DNA of 64,000 nt from Mycolicibacterium sphagni (GTDB lineage: Bacteria > Actinomycetota > Actinomycetes > Mycobacteriales > Mycobacteriaceae), in NCBI RefSeq assembly GCF_013337765.1, contig NZ_VBSB01000015.1, positions 248,001-312,000 of the forward strand. Reading direction: 5' to 3'. The notes beneath the pieces are model-generated. The model made no database searches. It worked only from the letters and a program-made list of their open reading frames with translations, and was not told where the DNA came from. Made by a program: the position numbers and the translations under genes. Positions 48,634 to 57,351 of the stretch are shown here, one piece after another; position 1 is the stretch's first letter; the number at the start of each line of letters is the position of its first letter.

Positions 48634-49968
48634 TCAGAACATGAATTGCGCCACAGTGTAGATAATCAAGCCGGCCAGAGCGCCCACCACCGTGCCATTG
48701 ATCCTGATGAATTGCAGGTCACGGCCAACGTGCAATTCGATCCGCCGACTGGCTTCCTCGGCGTCCCAGCGCTCGATGGTGTCGGTGATGATCGTGGTGA
48801 TCTCAGCCCCGTACTGGCCGACCAGATGCTGGGCCCCGCGCACGATCCAGTTGTTCACCTTGTCGCGCAGCTCGGCGTCGTCGCGCAAGGACTCCCCGAT
48901 GCTCACGATCGAATCGGTAATCCGCGTGCGCAGCGCACTCGACGGATCGTCCACGCCGTCAAGCACCAAGCGCTTCAACGTCTTCCATGCGGTTTCGGCC
49001 GCTCGCGTGACTTCATCGCGCGCCATCAGCTGTTCCTTGACCGCCTCCGCGCGGGCGATCGTCGCGTCGTCGTTCTGCAGATCGTTGGCGAACTCGAACA
49101 GGAAACGCGTAGCCGATTGGCGCAGTTCATGATTCGGGTCACGGCGCACCTTGTCGGTGAAATCCATCAGCTCACGATGGATCCGGTCGCCCACGAGCGT
49201 GTCTACGAATCGCGGTGACCAGGTCGGTGAGTCGCGGGTGACGACGCGTTCGATGGTGTCCCCCGCGTTGAGCGCCCATTGGAAGGCCCGGTCGCACAGC
49301 AGCTGGATCAGCGCCTCCTGGCGGTTCTCGGCCAACAGCTGCGCCAGCACCCGGCCTACTGGCGGCCCCCACTGCGGCTCGGCAAGCCGTTTGACGATCG
49401 TGCGGTCGATCACCTGCTGGATGTCGTCGTCGTTGAGCAACTCGACGACCACCCGCAACACGGTGCCCGCCTCGCTGGCGACCCGGGCGGCGTGCGACGG
49501 CTCGGACAGCCACTTGCCCAGCCTGCCGGCCACCTCGGCGTCGCGCAGCTTGGTCTCCACCACCTCCGGGGACAGGAAGTTCTCCCGCACGAACGTGCCC
49601 AGCCCCTCGCCGAGCTGATCCTTCTTGCGCTTGATGATCGCCGTGTGCGGGATCTTGAGGCCCAATGGGTGACGGAAGAGCGCCGTGACGGCGAACCAGT
49701 CGGCCAGCGCACCGACCATGCCCGCCTCGGCGGCCGCGCCCACGTAACCGATCCACGCCGGTCCGCCTTGGGCCTGACCCCATCGGCAAACCAGGAAGAT
49801 CACCGTGGCGCCGATCAGAAAACTCAGGGCGAAGGCCTTCATCCGGCGCAGCCCACGGCGCCGTTGCGTGTCCGCCTCCGGGTCGGCCCCGGCAAACGAC
49901 TCCGCTAACGACGTACCCGTGCGGGCTACCTCCGTCGGCAACGCCGGGAGGCGGTGTTTGGCTGCCAC
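48634..49968 (-). CDS. DUF445 membrane protein
   Basis: A 444-residue protein of DUF445. Membrane helices near residues 45-63 (FALSFLIGATVIFLVCRW) and at the extreme C-terminus (VVGALAGLIIYTVAQFMF) flank a long soluble helical region. WFAVTALFRHPLGLKIPHTAIIKRKKDQLG is the family signature. Synteny matches Rv0473. Same strand as the XRE and hbhA genes; function unknown. Confidence 0.92.
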   Translation of the reverse strand: MAAKHRLPALPTEVARTGTSLAESFAGADPEADTQRRRGLRRMKAFALSFLIGATVIFLVCRWGQAQGGPAWIGYVGAAAEAGMVGALADWFAVTALFRHPLGLKIPHTAIIKRKKDQLGEGLGTFVRENFLSPEVVETKLRDAEVAGRLGKWLSEPSHAARVASEAGTVLRVVVELLNDDDIQQVIDRTIVKRLAEPQWGPPVGRVLAQLLAENRQEALIQLLCDRAFQWALNAGDTIERVVTRDSPTWSPRFVDTLVGDRIHRELMDFTDKVRRDPNHELRQSATRFLFEFANDLQNDDATIARAEAVKEQLMARDEVTRAAETAWKTLKRLVLDGVDDPSSALRTRITDSIVSIGESLRDDAELRDKVNNWIVRGAQHLVGQYGAEITTIITDTIERWDAEEASRRIELHVGRDLQFIRINGTVVGALAGLIIYTVAQFMF

Positions 49969-50066
49969 CCCTACATCATCCGCTATCCGGCGAGCCAGTT
50001 AATGTGACCTTGCCCTTTGGTTAGACAGTAGAATCGTCGACAACGAGGGGAACGGACTTCGCGATA

Positions 50067-50768
50067 GTGGCACAGCAGATTAACCACGGGCCTGCCAAGA
50101 CCGATGGTCGCAAGCGACGCTGGCACCAGCACAAGGTCGAACGCCGCACCGAGTTGGTGGATGGCGCGCTCGAAGCTGTCCGTCAGCGTGGCCACGACGT
50201 CAGCATGGACGAGATAGCTGCGGAAATCGGCGTGTCCAAGACCGTGCTGTACCGCTACTTCGTCGACAAGAACGATCTGACAACCGCGGTCATGATGCGC
50301 TTCGCACAGACCCTTCTGATCCCCAATATGGCCGCGGCGTTGTCATCGAATATGGACGGTTTCGACCTCACTCGCGAGATCATCCGGGTCTACGTGGACA
50401 CCGTCGCGAACGAGCCTGAGCCCTACCGATTTGTGATGGCAAACAGTTCGGCCAGCAAAAACAAAGTGATTGCAGACTCGGAGCAAATCATCGCCAGGAT
50501 GCTCGCGGTGGTGCTGCGCAGACGCATGTCGAGAGCCGGGATGAACACGGGCGGGGTCGAACCCTGGTCCAATCTGATCGTCGGTGGAGTCCAGTTGGCG
50601 ACGCACTCGTGGATCACAAATCCGCGGATGACCAGTGACGAGCTGATCGATTACCTGACCATGCTGTGCTGGAACGCGCTGTGCGGCATCGTCGAAGCCG
50701 GCGGCTCGTTGGGCATGTTCAACGCCAGTCCGCACCCGTCGCCGGTGCTACCGCCCAACCTCACTTGA
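50067..50768 (+). CDS. TetR-family regulator (Rv0472c-like)
   Basis: A 233-residue regulator with a basic N-terminal arm (GRKRRWHQHKVERR), an HTH at about 38-68 (HDVSMDEIAAEIGVSKTVLYRYFVDK) and a helical ligand domain. Synteny matches Rv0472c; the M. smegmatis counterpart is reported to affect mycolic-acid desaturation/envelope genes (MadR), recalled rather than checked. GTG start. Its end overlaps the convergent metallopeptidase gene by 8 bp. Confidence 0.93.
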   Translation: MAQQINHGPAKTDGRKRRWHQHKVERRTELVDGALEAVRQRGHDVSMDEIAAEIGVSKTVLYRYFVDKNDLTTAVMMRFAQTLLIPNMAAALSSNMDGFDLTREIIRVYVDTVANEPEPYRFVMANSSASKNKVIADSEQIIARMLAVVLRRRMSRAGMNTGGVEPWSNLIVGGVQLATHSWITNPRMTSDELIDYLTMLCWNALCGIVEAGGSLGMFNASPHPSPVLPPNLT

Positions 50769-51684
50769 GATACGGGCCGAGCAATTTGTCCCACGAGCTG
50801 CTCAGCTTGGCGTACTCGCCCTCACAACCGTCGGCGCGGTCCTGGGGCAGCGAGCCGTTCTTGACCAGATCGGCGTTGCCGACGGGATCGGCGCCATAGA
50901 CCCAGCATTCGAGGTTGTACATGCGGGCGAGGTCCAGCGAGTGCACATCCGAAAGCTGGCCTTCGTCGATCTCACCGCCCTTTTGGTCGCTGTATCCCTT
51001 GAACTCCCTGGCGAAATCCTTGACCGCCTGCACCGACGCGGGGTCGATCTTCCCGTCGGGCCCGGGCGCCAGCAGGATGTAGGCGGCCAGCTGATCGGCG
51101 ACATCCTCTTCCTTCCCGGTCGCGGGCAGGTCGTAGAGGTCGATCACCATGTGGCCGGACTCGTGGTAGAACGTGGCGATCTCGGAGTTGATCGCCGAAG
51201 CCTTGGGGTCGGCGTCACCGGCCTTGGTGTAGATGTCCAGCGCGTCAGCCGCATCCTCGTAACAGATGGTGATCGACTTGTCGCTGGGGCTCCAGTAGGC
51301 ATTCGCCGAACCGCACTGCTTGCCGATCAACGGGATGTCGTAGGGCAACTTCATGGAATCGGTCATGCCGTCGGCGAGATCCTCCAGCAGGTGGTCGTTC
51401 TTCATGATGTCGCGACCGGTGATCGCCTCAGGTGAGGTCGCATCCTCGTAGGTCGCCGTCATCTTGCCCGGCCAGTCCTTGTCGTCGCTCGACGCGTCCG
51501 GCAACCCGTTGGCGTTGACGTCCGGCCGGGCGGACACTTCCGGTGGCGCTTGGGCGGTCTCGGCGACCACGGCCGCTTCCGACGACTCCCCCGACGACTT
51601 CGATGACCCGTCGTGTCCACAACCGGCGATGACGACTGCCAGCGACAGCAGCGCCACTCCGATCGAGCAGGTTCGCCCGCCCAT
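50761..51684 (-). CDS. DUF4344 putative zinc metallopeptidase lipoprotein
   Basis: A 307-residue exported protein. Lipobox VIAGC (C22); an unstructured Ser/Glu/Asp-rich linker including DVNANGLPDASSDDKDW (30-72); then the protease-like domain with H174-E-S-G-H178 (ATFYHESGHMVIDLYDLP) and downstream glutamates. Four cysteines (GKQCG, ITICYE, LECWVY, DGCEG) could form disulfides. It is divergent from the repeat-rich surface protein. Proteolytic activity is inferred from HExxH. Confidence 0.88.
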   Translation of the reverse strand: MGGRTCSIGVALLSLAVVIAGCGHDGSSKSSGESSEAAVVAETAQAPPEVSARPDVNANGLPDASSDDKDWPGKMTATYEDATSPEAITGRDIMKNDHLLEDLADGMTDSMKLPYDIPLIGKQCGSANAYWSPSDKSITICYEDAADALDIYTKAGDADPKASAINSEIATFYHESGHMVIDLYDLPATGKEEDVADQLAAYILLAPGPDGKIDPASVQAVKDFAREFKGYSDQKGGEIDEGQLSDVHSLDLARMYNLECWVYGADPVGNADLVKNGSLPQDRADGCEGEYAKLSSSWDKLLGPYLK

Positions 51685-52102
51685 TCATCCCCCAGACTCA
51701 CTCATCCAATGCCGGATGATGTTAACTGGAGCGCACGCGCGACGCTGGGCGAACACGGAATCGGCCGTTCGAGGATTGGTACAAGTCATACCAATTCATG
51801 CAGGTTGCACGGATGTCTTTCCGCGCCAACGGAGCTGCCGATTGATAGCGTCCCTCCCGCGATCCCGGAATGTGCCGAGCCGCCGGTCCAAATGCCGGCA
51901 ATTTCAGCGCCTTCCGCAACGATCTTGGGCGACATGCCAATTCAACGGCGAGTCCGCATGCGCCAACCGAGACACGATCGAACGAGGTCAGCCGCGCCGC
52001 ACCCCGTTGCTACCAGGCAAACCACGAATGGAAAGCGGCCGAACCATGCATGAAGGTCATTCGGGTTCAGATAGCGAGCGTTTCGATCAAAGGGGAATCA
52101 GG
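51685..52102. other. 418-bp intergenic region between divergent exported-protein genes
   Basis: No convincing gene is seen. An inverted repeat at 51775-51795 (ATTGGTA and TACCAAT around CAAGTCA) lies 90 bp upstream of the metallopeptidase start and may be an operator. An in-frame ATG at 52046 could extend the surface-protein gene into this region. Both divergent promoters must lie here. Confidence 0.5.
51775..51795. promoter_or_regulatory. inverted repeat in the divergent promoter region
   Basis: ATTGGTA (51775-51781) and TACCAAT (51789-51795) are perfect 7-bp arms with a 7-bp spacer, a spacing suited to a dimeric regulator such as a TetR. A TetR gene lies 1.7 kb downstream. No direct evidence links them. 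Confidence 0.4.
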
Positions 52103-53380
52103 GTGGGAACCGACAGTTTCGCGTATCGCAAGCCAGCAGGCGTCGTTGCCGCAGTAGCCGTGTCGTTGTGCACGGTGTTTGCTGGCGCTCCCGTCAGCGC
52201 TGCCGATCCGTACGACGGCGACGACGGTGGCAGCAGCTACGACGGTGGCGGGGATAGCGGAGGCGGCGGCGAGGGGCCCTCGGGCGGGGGCGTTGAGGCA
52301 CCATCCGGCGGAGGCGTTGAGGAGCCGAGCGGCGGCGACGAGGAGCCGTCCGGCGGAGACACCCACGACGAACCCGGCAGCACCCACGAAGAACCGGGCG
52401 GTACGCACGAGGAGCCTTCCGGCGGCGGCAACGAACCCTCCGGCGGCGGCACGAACGAAGTGCCCGGCGCGGGACCCAACACCGGGAACGGTGGTAACGC
52501 ATCCGAGCCGACACCCCGGGGTCCGCAGGCCCCGCAGCCAGACGTCAAGACGGCGTCGGGCTCGGAGGTGACGACCACGACGTCCACCCAGATGACCTCG
52601 GAGGAGGTCACGACCTACCAGGAATCGATCTCGTCGACGGTCAGCACCTCGTCGCTCACCACCGGGCTGAGTTTGAGCAGTCCTGTGGCACTGTGGAATT
52701 CGGGCTGGATCTTCTACGACCGGTTCTACCGTCCGGTGTTCACCAACCCGTACCGCACACCGCTCAGCGTGGTGTACACCTCGGGCGGCCAACCTCAGGT
52801 CTTCACCGTGCCGCCGCTCCAGCGAGCCGCGCTGAACGTTCCCAGCACGGGCGTCTACAACTTCACCGCCATGACGCGCCCCGACTCCGGGCCGGCGACC
52901 AACCTGTCGGTGGGCAGCTTCTCCGGCGGTGGATACGAGCCCGCCCCCGGGCAGGTGCCACCCCAGCCGCCGGCGTCGCTGAACACGCAGAAGAACGTTC
53001 TCGTCCAGGTGAAGTTCGACCGGGGAACGTCCGCGCCGTTCCGGGTGAAGACGCTGACCGACCTCGGCGCCGATCCCGCTGTCAACGGCACCACCAAAGT
53101 GTTGCTCGACGAAGAGATCCCGGCATGGGGACAGTGGTCGAAGACCGACAAAGGCGAGGCGCTGTTCGTCATCAACCAAACCCAAACCATTCCCGGCATC
53201 AATCCGCCGGCACAGGAACCGCTGCCTGGCTACAACGTCAAACTGACCGCAGCCGAGAAGGCCTCCTGGATCGACAAGAACAAGACGTTGCTGATCAGCG
53301 TCGCCGCCGGCGCGGGCGTGCTGGCCTTGGCCGGCGTCGGGTTCATCCTGCTGACGAGGCGCAAGCGCGGTACCGAGTGA
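52103..53380 (+). CDS. repeat-rich surface protein with C-terminal membrane anchor
   Basis: A 425-residue protein. Signal peptide (GVVAAVAVSLCTVFAGAPVSA) ends near residue 33. A low-complexity region (about 35-160) is built of Gly/Ser/Glu/Pro units such as EEPSGGG and THEEPGG. A Thr/Ser-rich stretch (DVKTASGSEVTTTTSTQ) follows, then a folded domain (SGWIFYDRFYRPVFTNPYRT; LVQVKFDRGTSAPFRVKTL). A final membrane helix (LLISVAAGAGVLALAGVGFI) and basic stop LLTRRKRG anchor it. GTG start with AAAGGGGA upstream. Not recognised. Confidence 0.85.
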   Translation: MGTDSFAYRKPAGVVAAVAVSLCTVFAGAPVSAADPYDGDDGGSSYDGGGDSGGGGEGPSGGGVEAPSGGGVEEPSGGDEEPSGGDTHDEPGSTHEEPGGTHEEPSGGGNEPSGGGTNEVPGAGPNTGNGGNASEPTPRGPQAPQPDVKTASGSEVTTTTSTQMTSEEVTTYQESISSTVSTSSLTTGLSLSSPVALWNSGWIFYDRFYRPVFTNPYRTPLSVVYTSGGQPQVFTVPPLQRAALNVPSTGVYNFTAMTRPDSGPATNLSVGSFSGGGYEPAPGQVPPQPPASLNTQKNVLVQVKFDRGTSAPFRVKTLTDLGADPAVNGTTKVLLDEEIPAWGQWSKTDKGEALFVINQTQTIPGINPPAQEPLPGYNVKLTAAEKASWIDKNKTLLISVAAGAGVLALAGVGFILLTRRKRGTE

Positions 53381-53468
53381 GGTCGTAGACCACCCGTCCA
53401 CCCACCCGGTCCGTGCTCGCGATGAGGGCACCAAGAGCCGACCGGTCCCTGTCGACGCGGGTTACGAT

Positions 53469-53494
53469 CCCCCCACGCATGCATGCCTGGGGGG
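53469..53494. promoter_or_regulatory. inverted repeat abutting the TetR start
   Basis: CCCCCCA (53469-53475) and TGGGGGG (53488-53494) are perfect arms with a 12-nt spacer containing GCATGCATGC. It ends 4 nt before the GTG, so the G-run doubles as the Shine-Dalgarno. It could act as an autoregulatory operator or as a hairpin that hides the ribosome-binding site. Confidence 0.45.
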
Positions 53495-53498
53495 CGCC

Positions 53499-54155
53499 GT
53501 GAATCTCGGACACTCGCCTGACGGCTCCGATGAGACGCCTCGTCAACGCCTCATCGGAGCGTTGTCTGCCTCGATCGAGGAGGTTGGCTACCCGGCCACC
53601 ACGGTGACCGACATCGTTCGTCGAGCCAAGACGTCGCGCCGCACCTTTTACGACTACTTCGCCGACCGCGAAGCCTGCCTTGTCGAATTGCTCACCCACA
53701 TCAACACCCAGGGAATTCGCTCCATCCGCGCGGCCATCGACATCGAAGCGCCGTGGGAGGTTCAGATCGCGCAGGCGGTACGCGCCTGGATCGAAAACGC
53801 CGCACCGCAGTCGGCGGTGATGTTGAGCTGGATTCGTGAGACACCGGGTCTCGGCCACGCGGCACGCCAGCACAAGCTGGAAGTGACCGAGGCGTATATC
53901 CATCTGATCCAGAGCTTCAGCGACACTCCGTTGCACCGCGCGGCGGGCTACGAGAAGGTCGCACGATCGCAGGCGATCATGTTCATCGGTGGGCTGCGGG
54001 AACTGACCGCGCTGACCCTGGAACGGGGCGGACGGATCCAAGACTTGATCGACGACGCCACCATCGCGGCGCTTGCGTTGTTCAGCCCGCACCAGGCACC
54101 GGTTCCCGTCGTGCCGGCGCGCAGCCAAGGGCGGGCGTCAAATACCTGGAGCTGA
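53499..54155 (+). CDS. TetR-family transcriptional regulator
   Basis: A 218-residue regulator: HTH at about 28-58 (YPATTVTDIVRRAKTSRRTFYDYFADREACL) and a helical C-domain. GTG start directly behind a G-run inside an inverted repeat. It follows the surface-protein gene by 118 bp on the same strand and precedes a dead ion-channel gene. Target and ligand unknown. Confidence 0.92.
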   Translation: MNLGHSPDGSDETPRQRLIGALSASIEEVGYPATTVTDIVRRAKTSRRTFYDYFADREACLVELLTHINTQGIRSIRAAIDIEAPWEVQIAQAVRAWIENAAPQSAVMLSWIRETPGLGHAARQHKLEVTEAYIHLIQSFSDTPLHRAAGYEKVARSQAIMFIGGLRELTALTLERGGRIQDLIDDATIAALALFSPHQAPVPVVPARSQGRASNTWS

Positions 54156-54191
54156 AACGGTTTCGCCGAACCGCTCTAGAATCCGTCAGCG

Positions 54192-54570
54192 GTCACGCCC
54201 ACTGCCGCGCAGGAACGCACGGTGACTCTGGCCGTGTATCCGATATCTCCGTTCGTCACCGAGAATCAAGGGCAATGCCGATATCGCCGCAGGCGGACTG
54301 TCGATCACCGCCGAACGTGAACGGTGCTTTGACTTTTCGCAGCCGACTCTGGATGCCGGCCTGCAGATCTTGGTTCCCCACGAGGACCACGCGGACTCCA
54401 CGCCAGGACTGCGCAGTTTCGTGGACCTGCTGTGGTCCAAGTCCATGTTGGTCTGGTTGGGGCCGCCGCAGCGGTCGCCCTCATCCCGGCCCACATCATG
54501 TGGCTGACCGAGCGACGCCTACCGGAAGTGGTTCGGCTCCGACGAACACGCGTCCGGCGACCACAACTGA
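54192..54570 (+). pseudogene. remnant of a substrate-binding-domain potassium channel gene
   Basis: Fragments in successive frames spell an ion channel of the glutamate-receptor-like type (SBP_bac_3 halves around a channel). They are TPTAAQERTVTLAVYPISPF (N-terminus); GNADIAAGGLSITAERER with FDFSQPTLDAGLQILVP; VDLLWSKSMLVWLG, a 1-nt shift, then AAAVALIPAHIMWLTERR (membrane segment); and AYRKWFGSDEHASGDHN with the TGA at 54568. Most of both SBP halves and the selectivity-filter region is missing. A normal gene is about 1.2 kb. Confidence 0.75.
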
Positions 54571-54601
54571 TACCCGGCGTTGCCGACTAGTGTCGTCGGC
54601 T

Positions 54602-55459
54602 ATGACCGATCTGCCGTCTGAATGGACCCACGAGCCGCGCAAGATCCTGAAGTTCCGCCCGGGTAGCAAGGTCGCCGACATCGACCCGAACTCCAGCCCC
54701 GGCTACTCCAGCGACAAAGACGGTTGGGAGTCGGTGCAGGCCGAGCGCAACGTGCGCTTCGCAGGCCTGCAGGAGATGCTCTACGCCAACGGGAAGTCCG
54801 GCGACAACCGCTCCCTGCTGTTGGTGCTGCAGGGCATGGACACCGCGGGCAAGGGCGGCATCGTCAAGCATGTCGTGGGGGCCGGCGACCCAATGGGCAT
54901 CCGCTACACAAGTTTCGGCGTTCCGAGCGAAGAAGAGCGCGCCCACCACTACCTGTGGCGCATCCGCAAGGCGCTCCCGTCCGGCGGCCAGATCGGAGTA
55001 TTCGACCGGTCGCACTACGAGGACGTGCTGGTGGTCCGGGTGCACGACCTCGTGCCGCGCGACGTGTGGGAACCGCGCTACGACGAGATCAACGCCTTCG
55101 AGAAAGAGCTCGTCGACTCCGGGACCACGATCGTCAAGTGCGCGATGTTCGTCTCCCTCGACGAGCAGCGACGCCGGCTGGCCGAGCGGCTCGACCGGCC
55201 CGACAAATACTGGAAGTACAACCCGGGGGACGTCACCGAACGTCTGCTGTGGCCGGCCTACCAGGAGGCCTATCAGGCTGTGCTGGACCGGACTTCGACC
55301 GATCACGCGCCGTGGTTCGTGATCCCGTGTGACAAGAAGTGGTACAGCCGCCTGGCGATCAACGAGTTGCTGATCGAGGCGCTCAAGAGCATGAAGCTGT
55401 CCTGGCCGCCCGCCGACTTCGACGTCGAGGCCGAGAAGAAGCGGCTCGCGCAGGCCTGA
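54602..55459 (+). CDS. ppk2: polyphosphate kinase 2 family protein
   Basis: A 285-residue PPK2-family kinase that transfers phosphate between polyphosphate and nucleotides. Walker A is LLVLQGMDTAGKGGIVKHV; Walker B is FDRSHYEDVLVVRVHD; the lid region is RRRLAERLDRPDKYWKYNPGD; WFVIPCDKKWYSRLAINEL is typical of the single-domain class. The direction of reaction (NDP or NMP phosphorylation) cannot be told from sequence. Divergence from umaA is absent: the two converge with a 3-bp gap. Confidence 0.94.
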   Translation: MTDLPSEWTHEPRKILKFRPGSKVADIDPNSSPGYSSDKDGWESVQAERNVRFAGLQEMLYANGKSGDNRSLLLVLQGMDTAGKGGIVKHVVGAGDPMGIRYTSFGVPSEEERAHHYLWRIRKALPSGGQIGVFDRSHYEDVLVVRVHDLVPRDVWEPRYDEINAFEKELVDSGTTIVKCAMFVSLDEQRRRLAERLDRPDKYWKYNPGDVTERLLWPAYQEAYQAVLDRTSTDHAPWFVIPCDKKWYSRLAINELLIEALKSMKLSWPPADFDVEAEKKRLAQA

Positions 55460-55462
55460 CGG

Positions 55463-56341
55463 TCAGCCCTTGACGAGGGTGAACTGGCCGATGTTGGTGA
55501 TTCCGCGGCGGAAGAAGTCCGCGCAGCCGGTCAGGTACTTCATGTACCGGTCGTAGATCTCCCGCGAGGTGATGACGATCGCCTCGTCCCGGTTGGCCAC
55601 CAGCTTCGAAGCCCACATGTCCAGCGTGCGCGCGTAATGTTGCTGCAGCAGGTGGATGCGCTCCAGGGCGAAGCCGGAATCGGCGGCGAGCGCTTCGATG
55701 TCCTCGACCGCGGGGAGCCGCCCGCCGGGGAAGATGTCGCTCTCGATGAACTTCATAAACCTCAGATCACTGATGGTGACCTTGATCTGGTTGTCCCGGA
55801 AGAACTTCTGGGTGTGCGCCAGGATCGTGTGCAGCAGCATGCGGCCGTCGGCAGGCAGCAGGTTGTAAGCCTTCTCGAAGAACAGCGGGTACCGCTCGAC
55901 CTTGAACGCTTCGAAGGCGCCGATGCTCACGATCCGGTCCACCGGTTCGTCGAATTCCTCCCAACCCTGCAGCCGCACCTCGATCGAGCGGTTGGTGTCG
56001 AGTGCGGCCAGGCGCTTGCGAGCGAACTCCGACTGGTTTGTGCTCAGCGTGATGCCGATGACGTTGACGTCGTACTTCTGCACGGCCATCTCGAGGGCGC
56101 CGCCCCAGCCGCAGCCGACATCGAGCAATGTCATGCCGGGCTCCAGGTTGAGCTTGCCCAGCGCGAGGTCGAATTTGGCGTTCTGCGATTCTTCGAGCGT
56201 CATATCGTCGCGCTCGTAGTAGCCGCAGGTGTAGCCCATCGTCGGGCCGAGAAAGAGTGCGAAGAAGTCGTCAGAGACGTCGTAGATCGACTGTGATTCC
56301 TCGTAATAAGGAGTCAAATTCGCGTCTACGTCCACCATCAA
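55463..56341 (-). CDS. umaA: mycolic acid methyltransferase UmaA (cyclopropane-synthase family)
   Basis: A 292-residue SAM-dependent enzyme acting on unsaturated mycolic-acid chains. LTPYYEESQSIYDVSDDFF is the family N-terminus; motif I is MTLLDVGCGWGGALEMA; then YTCGYYERDDMTLEESQNAKFD, RIVSIGAFEAFKVERYPLFF, FIESDIFPGGRLPAVEDIEALA and YMKYLTGCADFFRRGI. The GAFEAFK segment fits UmaA better than PcaA (GAFEHF). Only one such gene is present here, whereas M. tuberculosis has pcaA next to umaA. Confidence 0.93.
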   Translation of the reverse strand: MMVDVDANLTPYYEESQSIYDVSDDFFALFLGPTMGYTCGYYERDDMTLEESQNAKFDLALGKLNLEPGMTLLDVGCGWGGALEMAVQKYDVNVIGITLSTNQSEFARKRLAALDTNRSIEVRLQGWEEFDEPVDRIVSIGAFEAFKVERYPLFFEKAYNLLPADGRMLLHTILAHTQKFFRDNQIKVTISDLRFMKFIESDIFPGGRLPAVEDIEALAADSGFALERIHLLQQHYARTLDMWASKLVANRDEAIVITSREIYDRYMKYLTGCADFFRRGITNIGQFTLVKG

Positions 56342-56475
56342 CAGATACCTTCCAGCTTCCTACTTACATGGTCGGGTACCGCGAAAAGCGGTGTTGCTGC
56401 AACGGCCCCCCGACCAAAACCAGGAGCCTAGTCAATCCTTCTGGGAAATGCACAAGGCGCGGGGGCGGGCCAGTG

Positions 56476-57330
56476 TCAGTAGGTGTAGAAGCCTTGTCCG
56501 GACTTCTTGCCCAACAACCCGGCCTCGACCATGCGCAGCAGCAGCGGCGGCGGGGCGTAATGCGCGTCCTTGAGTTCGGCGTACATCGAGTCGGCGATGA
56601 GCTTCATCGTGTCGAGACCGATGAGGTCCGAGAGCCGCAACGGCCCCATCGGATGCGAAAGACCGGCGACGATCGCGGTGTCGACATCCTCGATGGTGGC
56701 AACGCCGGCCTCGACCATCCGGATGGCTGACAACAGGTAGGGCACCAGGAGCGCATTGACGACGAATCCGGAACGGTCGCCGCAGTGCACCACCTTCTTA
56801 CCGAGGACCTCGCTGGCGAACTGCTCGACCCTGGCGACGGCCCCATCGGAGGTGACCAGCGTGTTGATCACTTCGACCAAGGGCAACACCGGTACCGGGT
56901 TGAAGAAGTGCAGGCCCAGTACCCGGCTCGGGTTCTGCGTGGCCGCAGCGATTTTCATGATCGGGATGCTCGAGGTGTTCGACGCCAGCACCGCGTCGGG
57001 GTCGGTGATGATCCGGTCGAGTGCACCGAAGATCTTGGCCTTGACGGTCTCGTCCTCCACGACCGCCTCGATGACGAGCTGACGATCGGACATGTCGGCA
57101 AGATCGGTGGTGAACGTCAGCCGGGCCAGCGCCGCGTCCCGATCGGCCTCGGTGAGCTTGCCCTTGCTCGCCGCCCGCTCGAGCGAACCGGTGAGGCGGT
57201 TGCGGCCGCCGGCGAGGAGTTCCTCGGTCGGTTCGAAGACGACGACGTCTGCGCCTGCCTTGGCTGCGACCTCGGCGATGCCGGAGCCCATTTGTCCCGC
57301 ACCGACCACACCAACTCGTTGAATGCTCAC
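56476..57330 (-). CDS. fadB2: 3-hydroxybutyryl-CoA dehydrogenase
   Basis: A 284-residue NAD(P)-dependent enzyme. The nucleotide loop is VGVVGAGQMGSGIAEVAA; catalytic residues lie in SNTSSIPIMKIA and GLHFFNPVPVLPLVEVI; the C-domain has SGFVVNALLVPYLLSAIRM and GPLRLSDLIGLDTM. Synteny matches Rv0468. GTG start; lies downstream of icl on the same strand, with a long hairpin between them. Confidence 0.97.
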   Translation of the reverse strand: MSIQRVGVVGAGQMGSGIAEVAAKAGADVVVFEPTEELLAGGRNRLTGSLERAASKGKLTEADRDAALARLTFTTDLADMSDRQLVIEAVVEDETVKAKIFGALDRIITDPDAVLASNTSSIPIMKIAAATQNPSRVLGLHFFNPVPVLPLVEVINTLVTSDGAVARVEQFASEVLGKKVVHCGDRSGFVVNALLVPYLLSAIRMVEAGVATIEDVDTAIVAGLSHPMGPLRLSDLIGLDTMKLIADSMYAELKDAHYAPPPLLLRMVEAGLLGKKSGQGFYTY

Positions 57331-57351
57331 GAGGACTCTTTCTACTAGACG

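Noticed and set aside
52245..52470. GGCGGAGG-type repeats, considered as a recombination hotspot or minisatellite
   Set aside because: They encode Gly/Glu/Pro/Ser units of the surface protein in one continuous frame; no evidence of non-coding function.
52067..53434. 455-codon minus-strand frame opposite the surface protein
   Set aside because: Composition is dominated by Arg/Gly/Ala from the complement of the Gly/Pro/Glu repeat DNA; no start site or domain supports it, while the plus-strand protein has a signal peptide and anchor.
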